Of a stretch of 64,000 nucleotides of DNA, positions 35,685 through 44,553 are shown piece by piece. A program made the position numbers and the translations under genes. A model generated the notes under the pieces. That model saw nothing but the letters and a program-made list of their open reading frames with translations, was not told where the DNA came from and searched no databases. Within the stretch, counting starts at the first letter, position 1. The number at the start of each line of letters is the position of its first letter. Source of the stretch: Clavibacter sp. A6099 (GTDB lineage: Bacteria > Actinomycetota > Actinomycetes > Actinomycetales > Microbacteriaceae); assembly GCF_021919125.1 (NCBI RefSeq), contig NZ_CP083439.1:496001-560000 (forward strand), written 5' to 3'.

Positions 35685-36719
35685 ATGACAGAGCAGTCCA
35701 CCGACCAGCCCACCACGTACCTCGGCCGCACCGGCGTGGAGATCTCGCGCCTCTGCCTCGGCACCATGATGTTCGGCGCCTGGGGCGAGACCGACCACGA
35801 GAAGTCCATCCGGGTGATCCACCGCGCCATCGACGCGGGCATCACCTTCATCGACACCGCCGACATCTACGCGTACGGCGAGTCGGAGGAGATCGTCGGC
35901 AAGGCGATCGCGCAGTCCGGCCGCCGCGACGACCTCGTCCTCGCCACGAAGTTCTTCAACGGGATGAAGCCCGAGGCCAACTTCCGCGGAGGATCGCGCC
36001 GTTGGATCATGCGGGCCGTCGAGGACTCGCTGCGCCGCCTCGGCACCGACCACATCGACCTCTACCAGATGCACCGGCCGGACGAGCACACGGACATCGA
36101 GGAGACCCTCGGCGCCCTCACCGACCTCGTGACGCAGGGCAAGGTCCGCTACATCGGCTCGTCCACGTTCCAGCCGAGCCAGGTCGTCGAGGCCCAGTGG
36201 ATCGCACGCGAGCGCGGCACCGCGAGGTTCGTCACGGAGCAGCCGCCGTACTCGATGCTCACGCGCGGCATCGAGGCGGATCTGCTCCCCACCACCCAGC
36301 GCCACGGCATGGGCACGCTCGTCTGGAGCCCGCTCGCCGGCGGCTGGCTGTCCGGCAAGTACCGCAAGGGCCAGGACATCCCGAGGACGCACCGCAACGA
36401 CCGCGACCCGTCGCGCTACGACCCGTCCGACCCGAAGCTCGAGGCCGCCGACCAGCTGGGCGCCCTCGCCGACGAGCTCGGCGTGCCGCTCGTGCACCTC
36501 GCGCTCGCCTTCGTGCTGCGCCACCCGGCGGTGTCCAGCGCGATCATCGGCCCGCGCACCATGGAGCAGCTCGAGTCGCAGCTCGACGCGGCGAACCTGG
36601 AGCTCGACGCCGCGACGCTCGACCGGATCGACGAGATCGTGCCGCCGGGCCTCAACGTGAACCCGGCCGACACGGGCTTCGCGAACTACTGGCTGGATCC
36701 CGCCAAGCGCCGACGCTGA
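35685..36719 (+). CDS. Aldo/keto reductase
   Basis: 344-residue NADPH-dependent aldo/keto reductase. The catalytic tetrad is recognisable: Asp in FIDTADIY, Tyr in YAYGESEE, Lys in LATKFF and His in DLYQMHRPD. Cofactor-binding residues are in the SSAIIGPRTMEQLESQL block. Similar to YhdN/Tas-type family members acting on a range of carbonyls. TAGCGT lies seven bases before the ATG. Confidence 0.93.
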   Translation: MTEQSTDQPTTYLGRTGVEISRLCLGTMMFGAWGETDHEKSIRVIHRAIDAGITFIDTADIYAYGESEEIVGKAIAQSGRRDDLVLATKFFNGMKPEANFRGGSRRWIMRAVEDSLRRLGTDHIDLYQMHRPDEHTDIEETLGALTDLVTQGKVRYIGSSTFQPSQVVEAQWIARERGTARFVTEQPPYSMLTRGIEADLLPTTQRHGMGTLVWSPLAGGWLSGKYRKGQDIPRTHRNDRDPSRYDPSDPKLEAADQLGALADELGVPLVHLALAFVLRHPAVSSAIIGPRTMEQLESQLDAANLELDAATLDRIDEIVPPGLNVNPADTGFANYWLDPAKRRR

Positions 36720-36807
36720 CCCGGCCCACGCGCGGGGCGCGGCGGGCGCCGATCCGCCGAGGGCCGGCTCCCGGTCGGCGCCGATCCTCTCCCCGTATGG
36801 TCGGTGC

Positions 36808-37575
36808 ATGAGCCGCCGCACCCGCGAGCCCGTGTACGGGACCGCCGTCGCCCTGGGCCGTGCGCTCTTCGCCGCCCTCCGCCTCCGTCTCGTCGCCGAG
36901 GGTCGCGACCGCATCCCGGACACCGGCGGCGCGGTCATCGCCATGACCCACTTCGGCTACCTCGAGTTCGCGCTCGTCGAGTGGGCGACGTGGCTGCACG
37001 ACCGCCGCCGGATCCGCTTCATGGCGAAGAAGGGTGCGTTCGACCAGCCCGGCGTCGGCTGGGTCCTGCGCCGCATGCGCCACATCGAGGTCGACATGAC
37101 CGCCGGTGCGACCGCATACGCCGACGCCGTGGCCGCCCTGCGCGCGGGCGAGCTCATCGGCGTCTTCCCGGAGGCGGGCGTGAGCGCGTCGTTCCGCGTG
37201 CGGGAGCTGAAGACCGGCGCGGCCCGGCTCGCGGCGGAGGCCGGCGTCCCGATCGTGCCCGTCGCCGTGTGGGGCGGCCACCGCCTCCTCACGAAGAACC
37301 GCCGCATCCGCATGCGCGACCGCATCGGGGTGCCCGTGCACCTGCGCGTGGGCGAGCGGATCCCCGTGGCGCCTGACGCGGATCCGCGCGAGGTCACGGA
37401 CGCCCTGCGCGCCGAGCTGCAGGGGCTGGTCGACGAGCTGCAGTCCGCCTATCCGGTGGACGGCCGCGGCGCATGGTGGCAGCCGCGGCACCTGGGCGGC
37501 ACCGCGCCGACGCCGGAGGAGGCCGCCGCCGCGGACGCCGAGCGCGACGCGCGGCGGCGCGCGGAGGGGCGCTGA
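36808..37575 (+). CDS. 1-acyl-sn-glycerol-3-phosphate acyltransferase (PlsC-like)
   Basis: 255 residues of the LPLAT family. Motif I is THFGYLEFAL, so the normal H-x4-D catalytic dyad reads H-x4-E. Motif II region IRFMAKKGAFDQPGVGWVLR, motif III FPEAGVSASF (in place of FPEGTRS) and motif IV VPIVPVAVWG are clear. Makes phosphatidic acid or a related lipid. TATGGT lies exactly six bases before the ATG (leaderless). An Ala/Arg/Glu-rich tail ends the protein; a strong terminator follows. Confidence 0.88.
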   Translation: MSRRTREPVYGTAVALGRALFAALRLRLVAEGRDRIPDTGGAVIAMTHFGYLEFALVEWATWLHDRRRIRFMAKKGAFDQPGVGWVLRRMRHIEVDMTAGATAYADAVAALRAGELIGVFPEAGVSASFRVRELKTGAARLAAEAGVPIVPVAVWGGHRLLTKNRRIRMRDRIGVPVHLRVGERIPVAPDADPREVTDALRAELQGLVDELQSAYPVDGRGAWWQPRHLGGTAPTPEEAAAADAERDARRRAEGR

Positions 37576-37613
37576 CGCGAGGACCGTCGATCGGCGGAAC
37601 CGCCGGGGGAATG

Positions 37614-37648
37614 AGATCGGCCCGGGCCTTCGAGGCCCGGGCCGATCT
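37614..37648 (+). terminator. Hairpin terminator of plsC
   Basis: Perfect 16-bp stem (37614-37629 / 37633-37648) with a 3-base loop, 39 bases after the plsC stop. Confidence 0.88.
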
Positions 37649-37896
37649 GCGCACGTGAACGTCTGTTACCCGCAGACGAACCGGCTGGTGCGGTACCGCT
37701 CACCCGAAGAGCCGTACCGGATTACTACACGGTAGCCGCGCATGCTGGGGTTCTCCCCGCAGGCACGGGAATGTACCCCGTATTGGGGGGAAGTGCTTGT
37801 GTCCGTCATTTGGGGGACCCGCTACAGTTGCGGGCCCTTTCGGAGGCCCGCGCGGAGCAGGACGGCTCGGATCGGATCAGGTGGGGCGGGCTCGGG
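37649..37896. other. Non-coding interval between plsC and panD
   Basis: Contains the inverted repeat CGTCTG-TTACCCG-CAGACG (about 37660-37678), several GGTACC-centred palindromes, the 20-bp element GTGTCCGTCATTTGGGGGAC (37799-37818) shared with the tRNA-Ser(GCT) upstream region, and a TACAGT -10-like hexamer (37823-37828) running into the hairpin at 37830-37851. No protein gene seen; a short transcript is possible. Confidence 0.4.
37830..37851 (-). terminator. Hairpin downstream of panD
   Basis: 7-bp GCGGGCC/GGCCCGC stem with an 8-base loop, 45 bases after the panD stop on the minus strand. Confidence 0.6.
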
Positions 37897-38313
37897 TCAG
37901 ACCGGCTCGGCCAGCGGGGAGCGCTCGAGCCCGGGCGCGGGCGGCGCCGTGGGATCGGCGTCCACGGCGCGGATGCGGTTGCCGGCGTCGACGTGCACCA
38001 CGCGAGGCTCGAGCTCGTGGGCCTCCTCGGTGGTCATCTGGCCGTACGCGATGAGGATGACCACGTCGCCGACGCCCACGAGGTGGGCTGCCGCGCCGTT
38101 GATCCCGAGCACGCCGCTGCCGCGCTCGCCCGCGATCGTGTAGGTGTCGAGCCGCGCGCCGTTGGTCACGTCGACGATGCTGACGCGCTCGCCCACGAGG
38201 ATGTCCGCGGCGTCGAGCAGGTCGCGGTCGACCGTGACGGAGCCGACGTAGTGCAGGTCGGCGTGCGTCACCGTGGCGCGGTGGATCTTCGCGGTCATCA
38301 TGGTGCGCAGCAT
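37897..38313 (-). CDS. panD: Aspartate 1-decarboxylase
   Basis: 138-residue proenzyme making beta-alanine for pantothenate and CoA. The self-cleavage site HYVGS puts Gly24-Ser25 exactly where the family has it; Lys9 (AKIHRATVT), Arg54-region and the NGAAAH catalytic segment are present. Ser25 becomes the pyruvoyl cofactor. AGGAG lies five bases before the ATG at 38313. A longer open frame upstream is not coding-like. No other pantothenate gene is adjacent. Confidence 0.96.
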   Translation of the reverse strand: MLRTMMTAKIHRATVTHADLHYVGSVTVDRDLLDAADILVGERVSIVDVTNGARLDTYTIAGERGSGVLGINGAAAHLVGVGDVVILIAYGQMTTEEAHELEPRVVHVDAGNRIRAVDADPTAPPAPGLERSPLAEPV

Positions 38314-38545
38314 GCGTGCTCCTCGGCGGGCCGGTCCGTGCGCGCGGAAGCGGAGCACGACGATCGCGAAGGCGATCACGAGAGGCCAACGCGCGGCGGC
38401 CCGCGGATGTTCCGGCGGGTGCCGGATCCTCGGTGCGCGAGGCCCCCGGGCGAGTGTACGAGACGCCGGCGGGCTATGCGCTCCCGCCGGGGCGGGCCAC
38501 TCTGGGGAGACGGGGACCCGACCCGCAGACCGCACGGAGGCACCA

Positions 38546-39637
38546 GTGGCACGACGAGACACGGCCGACACGATCGAGGACCGTCCCGACGAGGACGACG
38601 CGCGCAAGCCCGACTCCCCGACCGACATCGAGAAGCCCTCCTGGAAGTACGTCCTCCGCAAGACCATGCGGGAGTTCGGATCCGACCAGTGCACCGACAT
38701 CGCCGCCTCGCTCACGTACTACGCGGTGCTGTCGCTGTTCCCGGCGCTCATCGCGATCATCTCGCTGCTCGGGGTGTTCGGGCAGGGGCAGCAGACGGTG
38801 ACGGCCGTGCTGGACCTGCTGCGCGGCTTCGCGCCCTCCGACGCCCTGGCGCTCATCAAGCCGATCCTCACCGGCTTCATCGAGTCGCCCGCCGCCGGCT
38901 TCGCGCTCGTCTCGGGCATCGTGCTCGCGATCTGGTCCGCCTCCGGCTACGTCGGCGCCTTCACCCGGGCAATGAACCGGATCTACGAGATCCCCGAGGG
39001 CCGCCCGTTCCTCAAGCTCAAGCCGATGCAGCTCGGCGTCACGGTCGTCGGCATCGTGATCCTGCTGATCTGCGCGCTCATCATCGCGATCTCCGGCCCC
39101 GTCACCGACGCCATCGGCGAGGCGCTCGGCCTCGGCCCGACCGTGCAGATCGTCTGGTCCATCGCCAAGTGGCCGGTGCTCGCGTTCGCGATCGTGCTGC
39201 TCATCGCGATCCTCTACTACGCGACCCCGAACGCGAAGCAGCCGAAGTTCCGCTGGATGAGCGTGGGCGCCGCCATCGCGCTCGTCGTGCTGGTCGTCGC
39301 GAGCGTCGGGTTCGCCTTCTACGTGACCAACTTCTCCAGCTACGCGAAGAGCTACGGCGCGCTCGCGGGCGTCGTGGTGTTCCTGCTGTGGCTGTGGATC
39401 GCGAACCTCGCGCTGCTGTTCGGCGCCGAGTTCGACGCCGAGCTCGAGCGCGGACGCCAGCTGCAGGCCGGCATCGCCGCCGAGGAGACGCTCCAGCTCC
39501 CGCCGCGCGACACCGCCGTGAGCGACAAGAAGGCCGCAGCGGAGCGCGAGGACGTGAAGCGCGGCCGCGGGATCCGCGAGCGCCACGAGCGCGCCGAGCG
39601 CCTCGGACGCGCGGACGACGCGGGCGACGGCGCCTGA
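38546..39637 (+). CDS. YihY/virulence factor BrkB family membrane protein
   Basis: 363 residues with six membrane helices. Signature segments: [20 protein letters not shown] in the first helix, [41 protein letters not shown] and [26 protein letters not shown] (YihY core). Charged N- and C-terminal tails are cytosolic. Formerly called RNase BN; real function unknown. GTG at 38546 follows GGAGG by five bases. Confidence 0.93.
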   Translation: MARRDTADTIEDRPDEDDARKPDSPTDIEKPSWKYVLRKTMREFGSDQCTDIAASLTYYAVLSLFPALIAIISLLGVFGQGQQTVTAVLDLLRGFAPSDALALIKPILTGFIESPAAGFALVSGIVLAIWSASGYVGAFTRAMNRIYEIPEGRPFLKLKPMQLGVTVVGIVILLICALIIAISGPVTDAIGEALGLGPTVQIVWSIAKWPVLAFAIVLLIAILYYATPNAKQPKFRWMSVGAAIALVVLVVASVGFAFYVTNFSSYAKSYGALAGVVVFLLWLWIANLALLFGAEFDAELERGRQLQAGIAAEETLQLPPRDTAVSDKKAAAEREDVKRGRGIRERHERAERLGRADDAGDGA

Positions 39638-39646
39638 TCCGGGTGG

Positions 39647-39675
39647 CGGGCCCGCGCGTCGCACGCGCGGGCCCG
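39647..39675. terminator. Bidirectional hairpin terminator
   Basis: Perfect 13-bp stem (39647-39659 / 39663-39675) with loop CGC between the convergent yihY and photolyase genes. Confidence 0.85.
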
Positions 39676-39679
39676 AGCG

Positions 39680-41206
39680 TCACCGGTCCTTGATCTCGTC
39701 GTACGCCGCCAGGGCCCGCTGCCGGGACTCCTTCAGGTCGACGATCGGCGCCGGGTACGCCGCCAGCCCGCCGCCGTCCTGGTCGTCCGCGCCGTCCTCC
39801 GCGCTCGCGACGAGGTCGCCCATCGCCTTCCACGGCTCGTGCACGACGTCCCGGGGCGCGTGCGCCAGCTCGGGCACGTACGAGCGGATGTACTCGCCGG
39901 AGGGGTCGAACTTCTGCCCCTGCAGCACGGGATTGAACACGCGGAAGTAGGGGGCGGCGTCGGCGCCGGATCCCGCGACCCACTGCCAGCTCGCCGCGTT
40001 GTTGGCCGCGTCCGCGTCGACCAGCGTGTCCCAGAACCACTGCTCGCCGTGGCGCCAGTCGATCAGCAGATTCTTGATGAGGAACGACGCCACGACCATG
40101 CGGACGCGGTTGTGCAGGTGGCCGTCCTTCCAGAGCGCGCGCATGCCGGCGTCGACCAGCGGCACGCCCGTCTCGCCCCGCTGCCACGCGCCGAGCGTCT
40201 CGTCGGACGGCTCGTCCCACGGGAACGCGTCGAAGCGCGGCATGAAGTTGCGGGTCGCGAGATCCGGCTGGTGGTACAGCAGGTGGTAGCTGAACTCGCG
40301 CCAGCCGAGCTCGGAGAGGAACTTGGTGGCGTTGACCTCGTCGCCGCCCACCTTCTTCCCGCGGGTGCGCTGGATCCGGTGCCAGACCTGGAACGGGCTC
40401 ACCTCGCCCCAGCGCAGGTACGCCGACAGCCGCGACGTGGTCATCGCCGCGGGCTCGTCGCGCTGGGCGGCGTAGTCCTCGAGCTCGTGGTGGACGAAGT
40501 CCTCGAGGCGCTGCAGGCCGGCGGCCTCGCCGGGGTCGCAGGCCTCGCGGAGGCCGGCCGCCCAGTCCGGCTTCGTGGGCAGCAGTCCCCAGTCGTCGAG
40601 GTCGTCCGAGCGGGGCGCCTTCCGTGGTCGGTCGAGCTCGTGCGGCGCGGGGAACGGCTTCCGCGGCTCCTCACGCTCCTGCGCCGTCTTCCAGAACGGG
40701 GTGTAGACGCGGAACGGCTCGCCCTGCTTGTTCGCCACCGTCCACGGCTCGACGAGCAGCGATCCCTGGAAGCTGCGGACGTCGAGCCCGCGGTCGCCGA
40801 GGTCCTTCTTGATGGCGGTGTCGACCGCGATCTCCGCGCCGCCGTAGCGCCGGTTCCAGAGCACCGCGCCGGCACCGACCTCGCGCACGAGCCCGTCGAC
40901 GACGTCAGCGGCCTTCCCGCGGCGCAGCACGAGCGGCGAGCCGAGCTCCCGCAGCGACTCCCCGAGGCGCGACAGGCTCATGTGCAGCCACCAGCGGGCG
41001 GCGCCGCCGAGCGATCGGATCCCGTCGCTCTCCTCGTCGAGCACGTAGAGCACGACGACCGGCTCGCCCCTCTCGACGGCCGCGTGCAGCGCCGGATTGT
41101 CGGCCACGCGGAGGTCGTCGCGCAGCCAGACGATGCTCGGGCCGGGCGCCTCTCCGGCGCCCTCCCTGTCCGCGGATCCGTGGTCGGGGGCGTCGTCGTC
41201 GCTCAT
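39680..41206 (-). CDS. phr: Deoxyribodipyrimidine photo-lyase (class I)
   Basis: 508 residues. N-terminal antenna-binding Rossmann domain (IVWLRDDLRVADNPAL to about 150) and C-terminal FAD domain with WGEVSPFQVW, GWREFSYHLLYHQPDL, GMRALWKDGHLHNRVRMVVA and the FAD loop DADAANNAASWQWVAGSG. Repairs UV-induced pyrimidine dimers using light. The extra acidic N-terminus (about 22 residues) is unusual but supported: TAGGCT (41218-41213) is exactly six bases before the ATG. Confidence 0.96.
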   Translation of the reverse strand: MSDDDAPDHGSADREGAGEAPGPSIVWLRDDLRVADNPALHAAVERGEPVVVLYVLDEESDGIRSLGGAARWWLHMSLSRLGESLRELGSPLVLRRGKAADVVDGLVREVGAGAVLWNRRYGGAEIAVDTAIKKDLGDRGLDVRSFQGSLLVEPWTVANKQGEPFRVYTPFWKTAQEREEPRKPFPAPHELDRPRKAPRSDDLDDWGLLPTKPDWAAGLREACDPGEAAGLQRLEDFVHHELEDYAAQRDEPAAMTTSRLSAYLRWGEVSPFQVWHRIQRTRGKKVGGDEVNATKFLSELGWREFSYHLLYHQPDLATRNFMPRFDAFPWDEPSDETLGAWQRGETGVPLVDAGMRALWKDGHLHNRVRMVVASFLIKNLLIDWRHGEQWFWDTLVDADAANNAASWQWVAGSGADAAPYFRVFNPVLQGQKFDPSGEYIRSYVPELAHAPRDVVHEPWKAMGDLVASAEDGADDQDGGGLAAYPAPIVDLKESRQRALAAYDEIKDR

Positions 41207-41352
41207 GGATCGAGCCTAGGACGGCGCCACGCGGGCGACCGGCGCGAGGTCGCTTCGCGCATGGCGCCCGGCGGCACGTAATATCGCACATGGCAGTGCG
41301 CGTCCGTCCGGGTCCGACCGCCCACCCGAGACCCGCCGTCGTCGAGAGGCCC

Positions 41353-42738
41353 ATGGACAACCAGAGCACGTCCCTGCCCCCGCCCGAGCACCCCGGTCGG
41401 TCGTCGCGCGACGCCGTCTCGGCGGTCGTGGTGGCGGGCGACGCCGGATCCACCATCGCGGCCACGCTGACGTCGATCCTCGGGCAGACCCTGCCCCCGG
41501 CGCGCGTGGTCGTCGTGGTCGCGGGCAGCCGCGACGACACCTTCGCCGTGGCGCGGACCTTCAACGGACGCCACGTCCACGCCCTCGCCGGCGCGGGTCC
41601 CGTCGCCACGACGGTCACGGTCATCGACCGCGGCCCGCGCGAGAGCTCGCTCCGCTCCGCGTACGGCTTCGCCCTCCGGCTGGTCGGCGACGCGGGGCGC
41701 GTGCTGCTCGTCGCGCCCGACGCCGAGCTGCAGCCCGACGTGCTCGAGCTCCTCGCCGCAGCCCTCGAGCGGGATCCGGGCGCCTCCTCCGTGTCCGCCA
41801 GCCTCGACCAGCGGCCGAGCGGATCCCACGGCCCCCTCTCGGGTGCGCTCCGGCTCCTGCAGCGCCACTGGGCCATGGGCGCCGTCGAGACCGGCACCGA
41901 CCTCGGCCTCACCGGGCCGGTCCCGCTCGCCCCGGCCACGCTCCTGCGGCTGCCCGCGGCTGACGCGGCGTCCTCGACGGCCGCCCCGTCGGAGGGGATC
42001 CTCACGGATCTCCTCGCCGGGGACGACCGCTCGGCCCTCGTCCCCCGCGCGCGCGCCCGGGTCGACACCGCCGTCACCTGGGGGATGATGCGCGAGCGAC
42101 GCGACCGGTGGGGCGCGCACGTCGCGCGGCTCGCGCGTGGCGGCTCGCCCGCCGACGTCGGCGACCGGCGTCGGGCCCGCTTGGCGTCCCTGCGCATCGG
42201 GGTCGGGCCCGTCCTCCGGTTCGTGGCTTACGCCCTGGTGGCGCTCTACCTGGCCGCCGCGGGCATGCAGGGGATGCTGGAGCCCGCGTGGTGGTGGGCC
42301 GTCCCCGTCGTCGTGCGGCTGCCCCTGCACATCCGCACCCTCCGTCGGATCCGCGAGCGCACCGCCGCCGACGTCCTCTTCGGCGCGACGTTCCTCCCGC
42401 TCGAGGCGGCGGAGGCGGCGTACGGCGTCTCCCGGATCCGCGACGGCCTGCACCGCATGGCCCGCCGTGGTCGCCGGCGCGGACCCGCCGCGGCTGAGAC
42501 GGTGCCGCCCTTCTCCCGGGTGGACGCCGTGGCCGCCGCCGCGGTGGCCCTGGTCGTCGTCGGCGTGCTCGTCGTCGCCGAGGTCGGTGGTCCCGCAGCG
42601 GCCGGCCTCACCACGATGATCGGCTGGGCCGCGTGCATCGTGACCGCCGCCGACCTCGTGATGGCCCTGCTGCGTCTCCTCGTCGCCCACGGCGGGCCGT
42701 TCGCCCGCCCGAGCGCGGCGGGCGGATCCGCGGCCTAG
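41353..42738 (+). CDS. Glycosyltransferase-like membrane protein
   Basis: About 461 residues. The first 200 resemble a GT2 fold (SAVVVAGDAGSTIAATLTSILGQT, VVVAGSRDDT, LLVAPDAELQPDVLEL as the DxD-like strand), then a region with RHWAMGAVETGTD and at least four C-terminal membrane helices. Some GT2 catalytic residues are weak, so activity is uncertain. A consensus TAATAT -10 lies at 41279-41284. An in-frame ATG at 41290 would be leaderless, but the codons to 41353 include AGA and AGG and look like leader, so ATG 41353 with GAGAGG is preferred. Stop overlaps that of marR in a CTAG. Confidence 0.72.
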   Translation: MDNQSTSLPPPEHPGRSSRDAVSAVVVAGDAGSTIAATLTSILGQTLPPARVVVVVAGSRDDTFAVARTFNGRHVHALAGAGPVATTVTVIDRGPRESSLRSAYGFALRLVGDAGRVLLVAPDAELQPDVLELLAAALERDPGASSVSASLDQRPSGSHGPLSGALRLLQRHWAMGAVETGTDLGLTGPVPLAPATLLRLPAADAASSTAAPSEGILTDLLAGDDRSALVPRARARVDTAVTWGMMRERRDRWGAHVARLARGGSPADVGDRRRARLASLRIGVGPVLRFVAYALVALYLAAAGMQGMLEPAWWWAVPVVVRLPLHIRTLRRIRERTAADVLFGATFLPLEAAEAAYGVSRIRDGLHRMARRGRRRGPAAAETVPPFSRVDAVAAAAVALVVVGVLVVAEVGGPAAAGLTTMIGWAACIVTAADLVMALLRLLVAHGGPFARPSAAGGSAA

Positions 42739-43178
42739 GCGTCGGCGACGCTCCCGCGCAGCTTGTCGGTGAGCGCGCGCAGCGTGTTCAGCTCGTCCGG
42801 CGTGAGCGCGCCGCCCACGGTCGAGGCGATGGACTCCATGTGCACGCGCGCGACCGCGCGGAAGGCCGCGTCGCCGGCATCGGTCAGCCGCACGATCGTG
42901 GCCCGCCCATCGCTCTCGTCGCCGCACTTCACGACGAGGCCCCGCGCGACGAGGCGGTCGATGAGGCGGCTCACGCTGGGCTGCGTGAGGAGGACGTGCT
43001 GGTTGAGGTCGCGCAGGCGGAGTCGCCCCTCGGGCTGGCGCGAGATGTTGAACAGCACGTCGTACTCGTTGAACGAGAGGTCGCGGCTGGGGAACTCGGC
43101 GGTGAGGCGGCGCATGACGCTGACCTGCGCCCGGAACAGCGACTCCCAGGCCCGCACGGCGTCTGCTGTCTCGCCCAC
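42735..43178 (-). CDS. MarR family transcriptional regulator
   Basis: 147 residues. Winged-helix region: LSFNEYDVLFNISRQPEGRL, RDLNQHVLLTQPSVSRLIDR, wing with CGDESDGRATIVRLTDAG. Flanking helices for dimerisation are present. GTG at 43178 is chosen because AGGAGG precedes it; an ATG at 43202 would read through that ribosome site using unusual CGA/GGA codons. A TAGACT -10 lies about 60 bp upstream. Target genes are not evident from context. Confidence 0.88.
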   Translation of the reverse strand: MGETADAVRAWESLFRAQVSVMRRLTAEFPSRDLSFNEYDVLFNISRQPEGRLRLRDLNQHVLLTQPSVSRLIDRLVARGLVVKCGDESDGRATIVRLTDAGDAAFRAVARVHMESIASTVGGALTPDELNTLRALTDKLRGSVADA

Positions 43179-43292
43179 CAGGCCTCCTCGTCCGGTGCGC
43201 ATCGCGATGACGGTCGGGCGCACTCTGTGGTGGCGAGTCTACTGAGCGGCGCCCCGGGGAACGGCCGCGTCGGAACGGCGCCGGACATGACT

Positions 43293-43410
43293 GAGGGCCG
43301 ACCCCAGAGGCATGGGGCCGGCCCTCTCCCTTGCACCAGGAGTGTCCTGCAATCACATTCCGTCTCCACCGCCACAGCAAACGGTGGGGACGAGAAGACT
43401 GTATAACGAT
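43293..43410 (-). ncRNA. Candidate small structured RNA
   Basis: Gene-free stretch between marR and the winged-helix gene. On the minus strand an AT-rich TATACA-like -10 (about 43402) is followed by a hairpin built on CAGGA-GTG-TCCTG with flanking TTGC/GCAA and then a strong compound hairpin (43293-43300 / 43319-43326 with an inner 5-bp stem) typical of a terminator. No coding frame. Could instead be two unrelated hairpins. Confidence 0.3.
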
Positions 43411-43499
43411 CCCGTAACGCCCCGCTACCTAGAACCGGCCCGATGTGCTGGGAGATCGCCGACAGCTCCGCAAGGACGGGCTGAGCGCCCGCGGCCGCG

Positions 43500-44300
43500 T
43501 CAGAACAGGTCGGGTGACTGCGTGCTCGCGTGGTGGACGGCGACGTCCGCATGACGGTCGAACCGGTACCCGGCGCCCCGCACCGTGCGGACGATCTCCT
43601 CGTAGCGGCCGAGCTTGGAGCGCAGGCGGCGGACGTGGACGTCGATTGTGCGCTCGTTCGGCACGTCGTCCCCGTCCGCGGCGGACCACAGCGAGGCGAT
43701 GAGCTCCGATCGCTCGATGGTGCGTCCCTCGCGGAGCACCAGGTACTGCAGGAGCTCGAACTCCTTGTAGGTGAGCGGGGCGGTCTCGCCGTCGAGGACG
43801 ACGCGCTTGCGGGAGAGGTCGACCGTCACACCGTCGTCGACGCGCTCGTCGTCCTCGGGCTGCTCGCGGTGCTGGGCGACGGCGGCGGGATCCTGCAGGG
43901 CGAGCCGGACCACGTCGATGTCGCGGCCGCCTGCGCCCTCGGGGGCGAGGGCGACGGCGGCGTGGGTCTCGACGCCCGGGGCGAGCTCGGCGGCCAGGCG
44001 CTTGAGCGCGGCGACGACGGTGCCGAGGTCGGTGCCTGCGGCCGCGGCCTTCAGCTCGTCGAGGCCGACGTAGATGGCGAAGCCGCGTGCCTTGGTGCCC
44101 TCGGGGACGGCGCGGAGGCGGGCCGGACGTGCGGGCGCGGCGGCCGGAGCCTGAGCGGGAGCGGTGGACGTCGTGGCCGGAGCGGGGACGGCCTGCGGCC
44201 GGCGGAGCGGCGGGGCGAGGGGAGCGGCGGCCCGGAGCACGGGCGCGGCGGGAACGGATCGGAGGGAGGTGCGGGCGGGGTCGATGGTCGCGAGCGACAT
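43500..44300 (-). CDS. Winged-helix (OmpR/PhoB-type) transcriptional regulator without receiver domain
   Basis: 266 residues. The C-terminal about 100 form a PhoB-type winged helix: VVLDGETAPLTYKEFELLQY, NERTIDVHVRRLRSKLG, VRTVRGAGYRF. In front is not a phospho-receiver but an Ala/Pro-rich stretch (1-65) and a small alpha/beta region (TKARGFAIYVGLDELKAA to about 130). So it is not a standard two-component response regulator. AAGGA lies seven bases before the ATG. Upstream sits a leaderless 33-residue leader peptide ORF, implying attenuation control. Confidence 0.88.
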   Translation of the reverse strand: MSLATIDPARTSLRSVPAAPVLRAAAPLAPPLRRPQAVPAPATTSTAPAQAPAAAPARPARLRAVPEGTKARGFAIYVGLDELKAAAAGTDLGTVVAALKRLAAELAPGVETHAAVALAPEGAGGRDIDVVRLALQDPAAVAQHREQPEDDERVDDGVTVDLSRKRVVLDGETAPLTYKEFELLQYLVLREGRTIERSELIASLWSAADGDDVPNERTIDVHVRRLRSKLGRYEEIVRTVRGAGYRFDRHADVAVHHASTQSPDLF

Positions 44301-44451
44301 GGCGGAGTCCTTGTGATGATGCGGGTGCGGCGCAGCTGGGTGCGCGGGACCTCAGGGGAGTGCGAGACGCCTCAGGGGGCGGATGCGCCGGATACGGCGG
44401 GGAGGGTCGGCGACGGATGCGTCGCGGGACCGCTCAGGCGAAGGCGGCGGG

Positions 44452-44553
44452 TCAGGCCGACATTCGACAGCACATCGCGACACGGCCGGGCATCATCATG
44501 CCGGCGACTCCCGAGGCCTCGGAGGAGGTCAGGACGTGCGCGTTCAGAGTCAT
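44452..44553 (-). CDS. Leaderless leader peptide with Cys-Cys and Met run
   Basis: 33-residue peptide opening MTLNAHVLTSS and ending MCCRMSA, with three consecutive Met codons (GMMMPGR) and tandem Cys codons near the end. CAAGCT sits exactly six bases before the ATG. It is 151 bp upstream of the winged-helix gene on the same strand. Leaderless Cys-rich uORFs act as cysteine-sensing attenuators in mycobacteria; whether this one does so is inference. Confidence 0.6.
   Translation of the reverse strand: MTLNAHVLTSSEASGVAGMMMPGRVAMCCRMSA

Noticed and set aside
43500-44300. Classical two-component response regulator
   Set aside because: No phospho-acceptor receiver domain, and no histidine kinase nearby.
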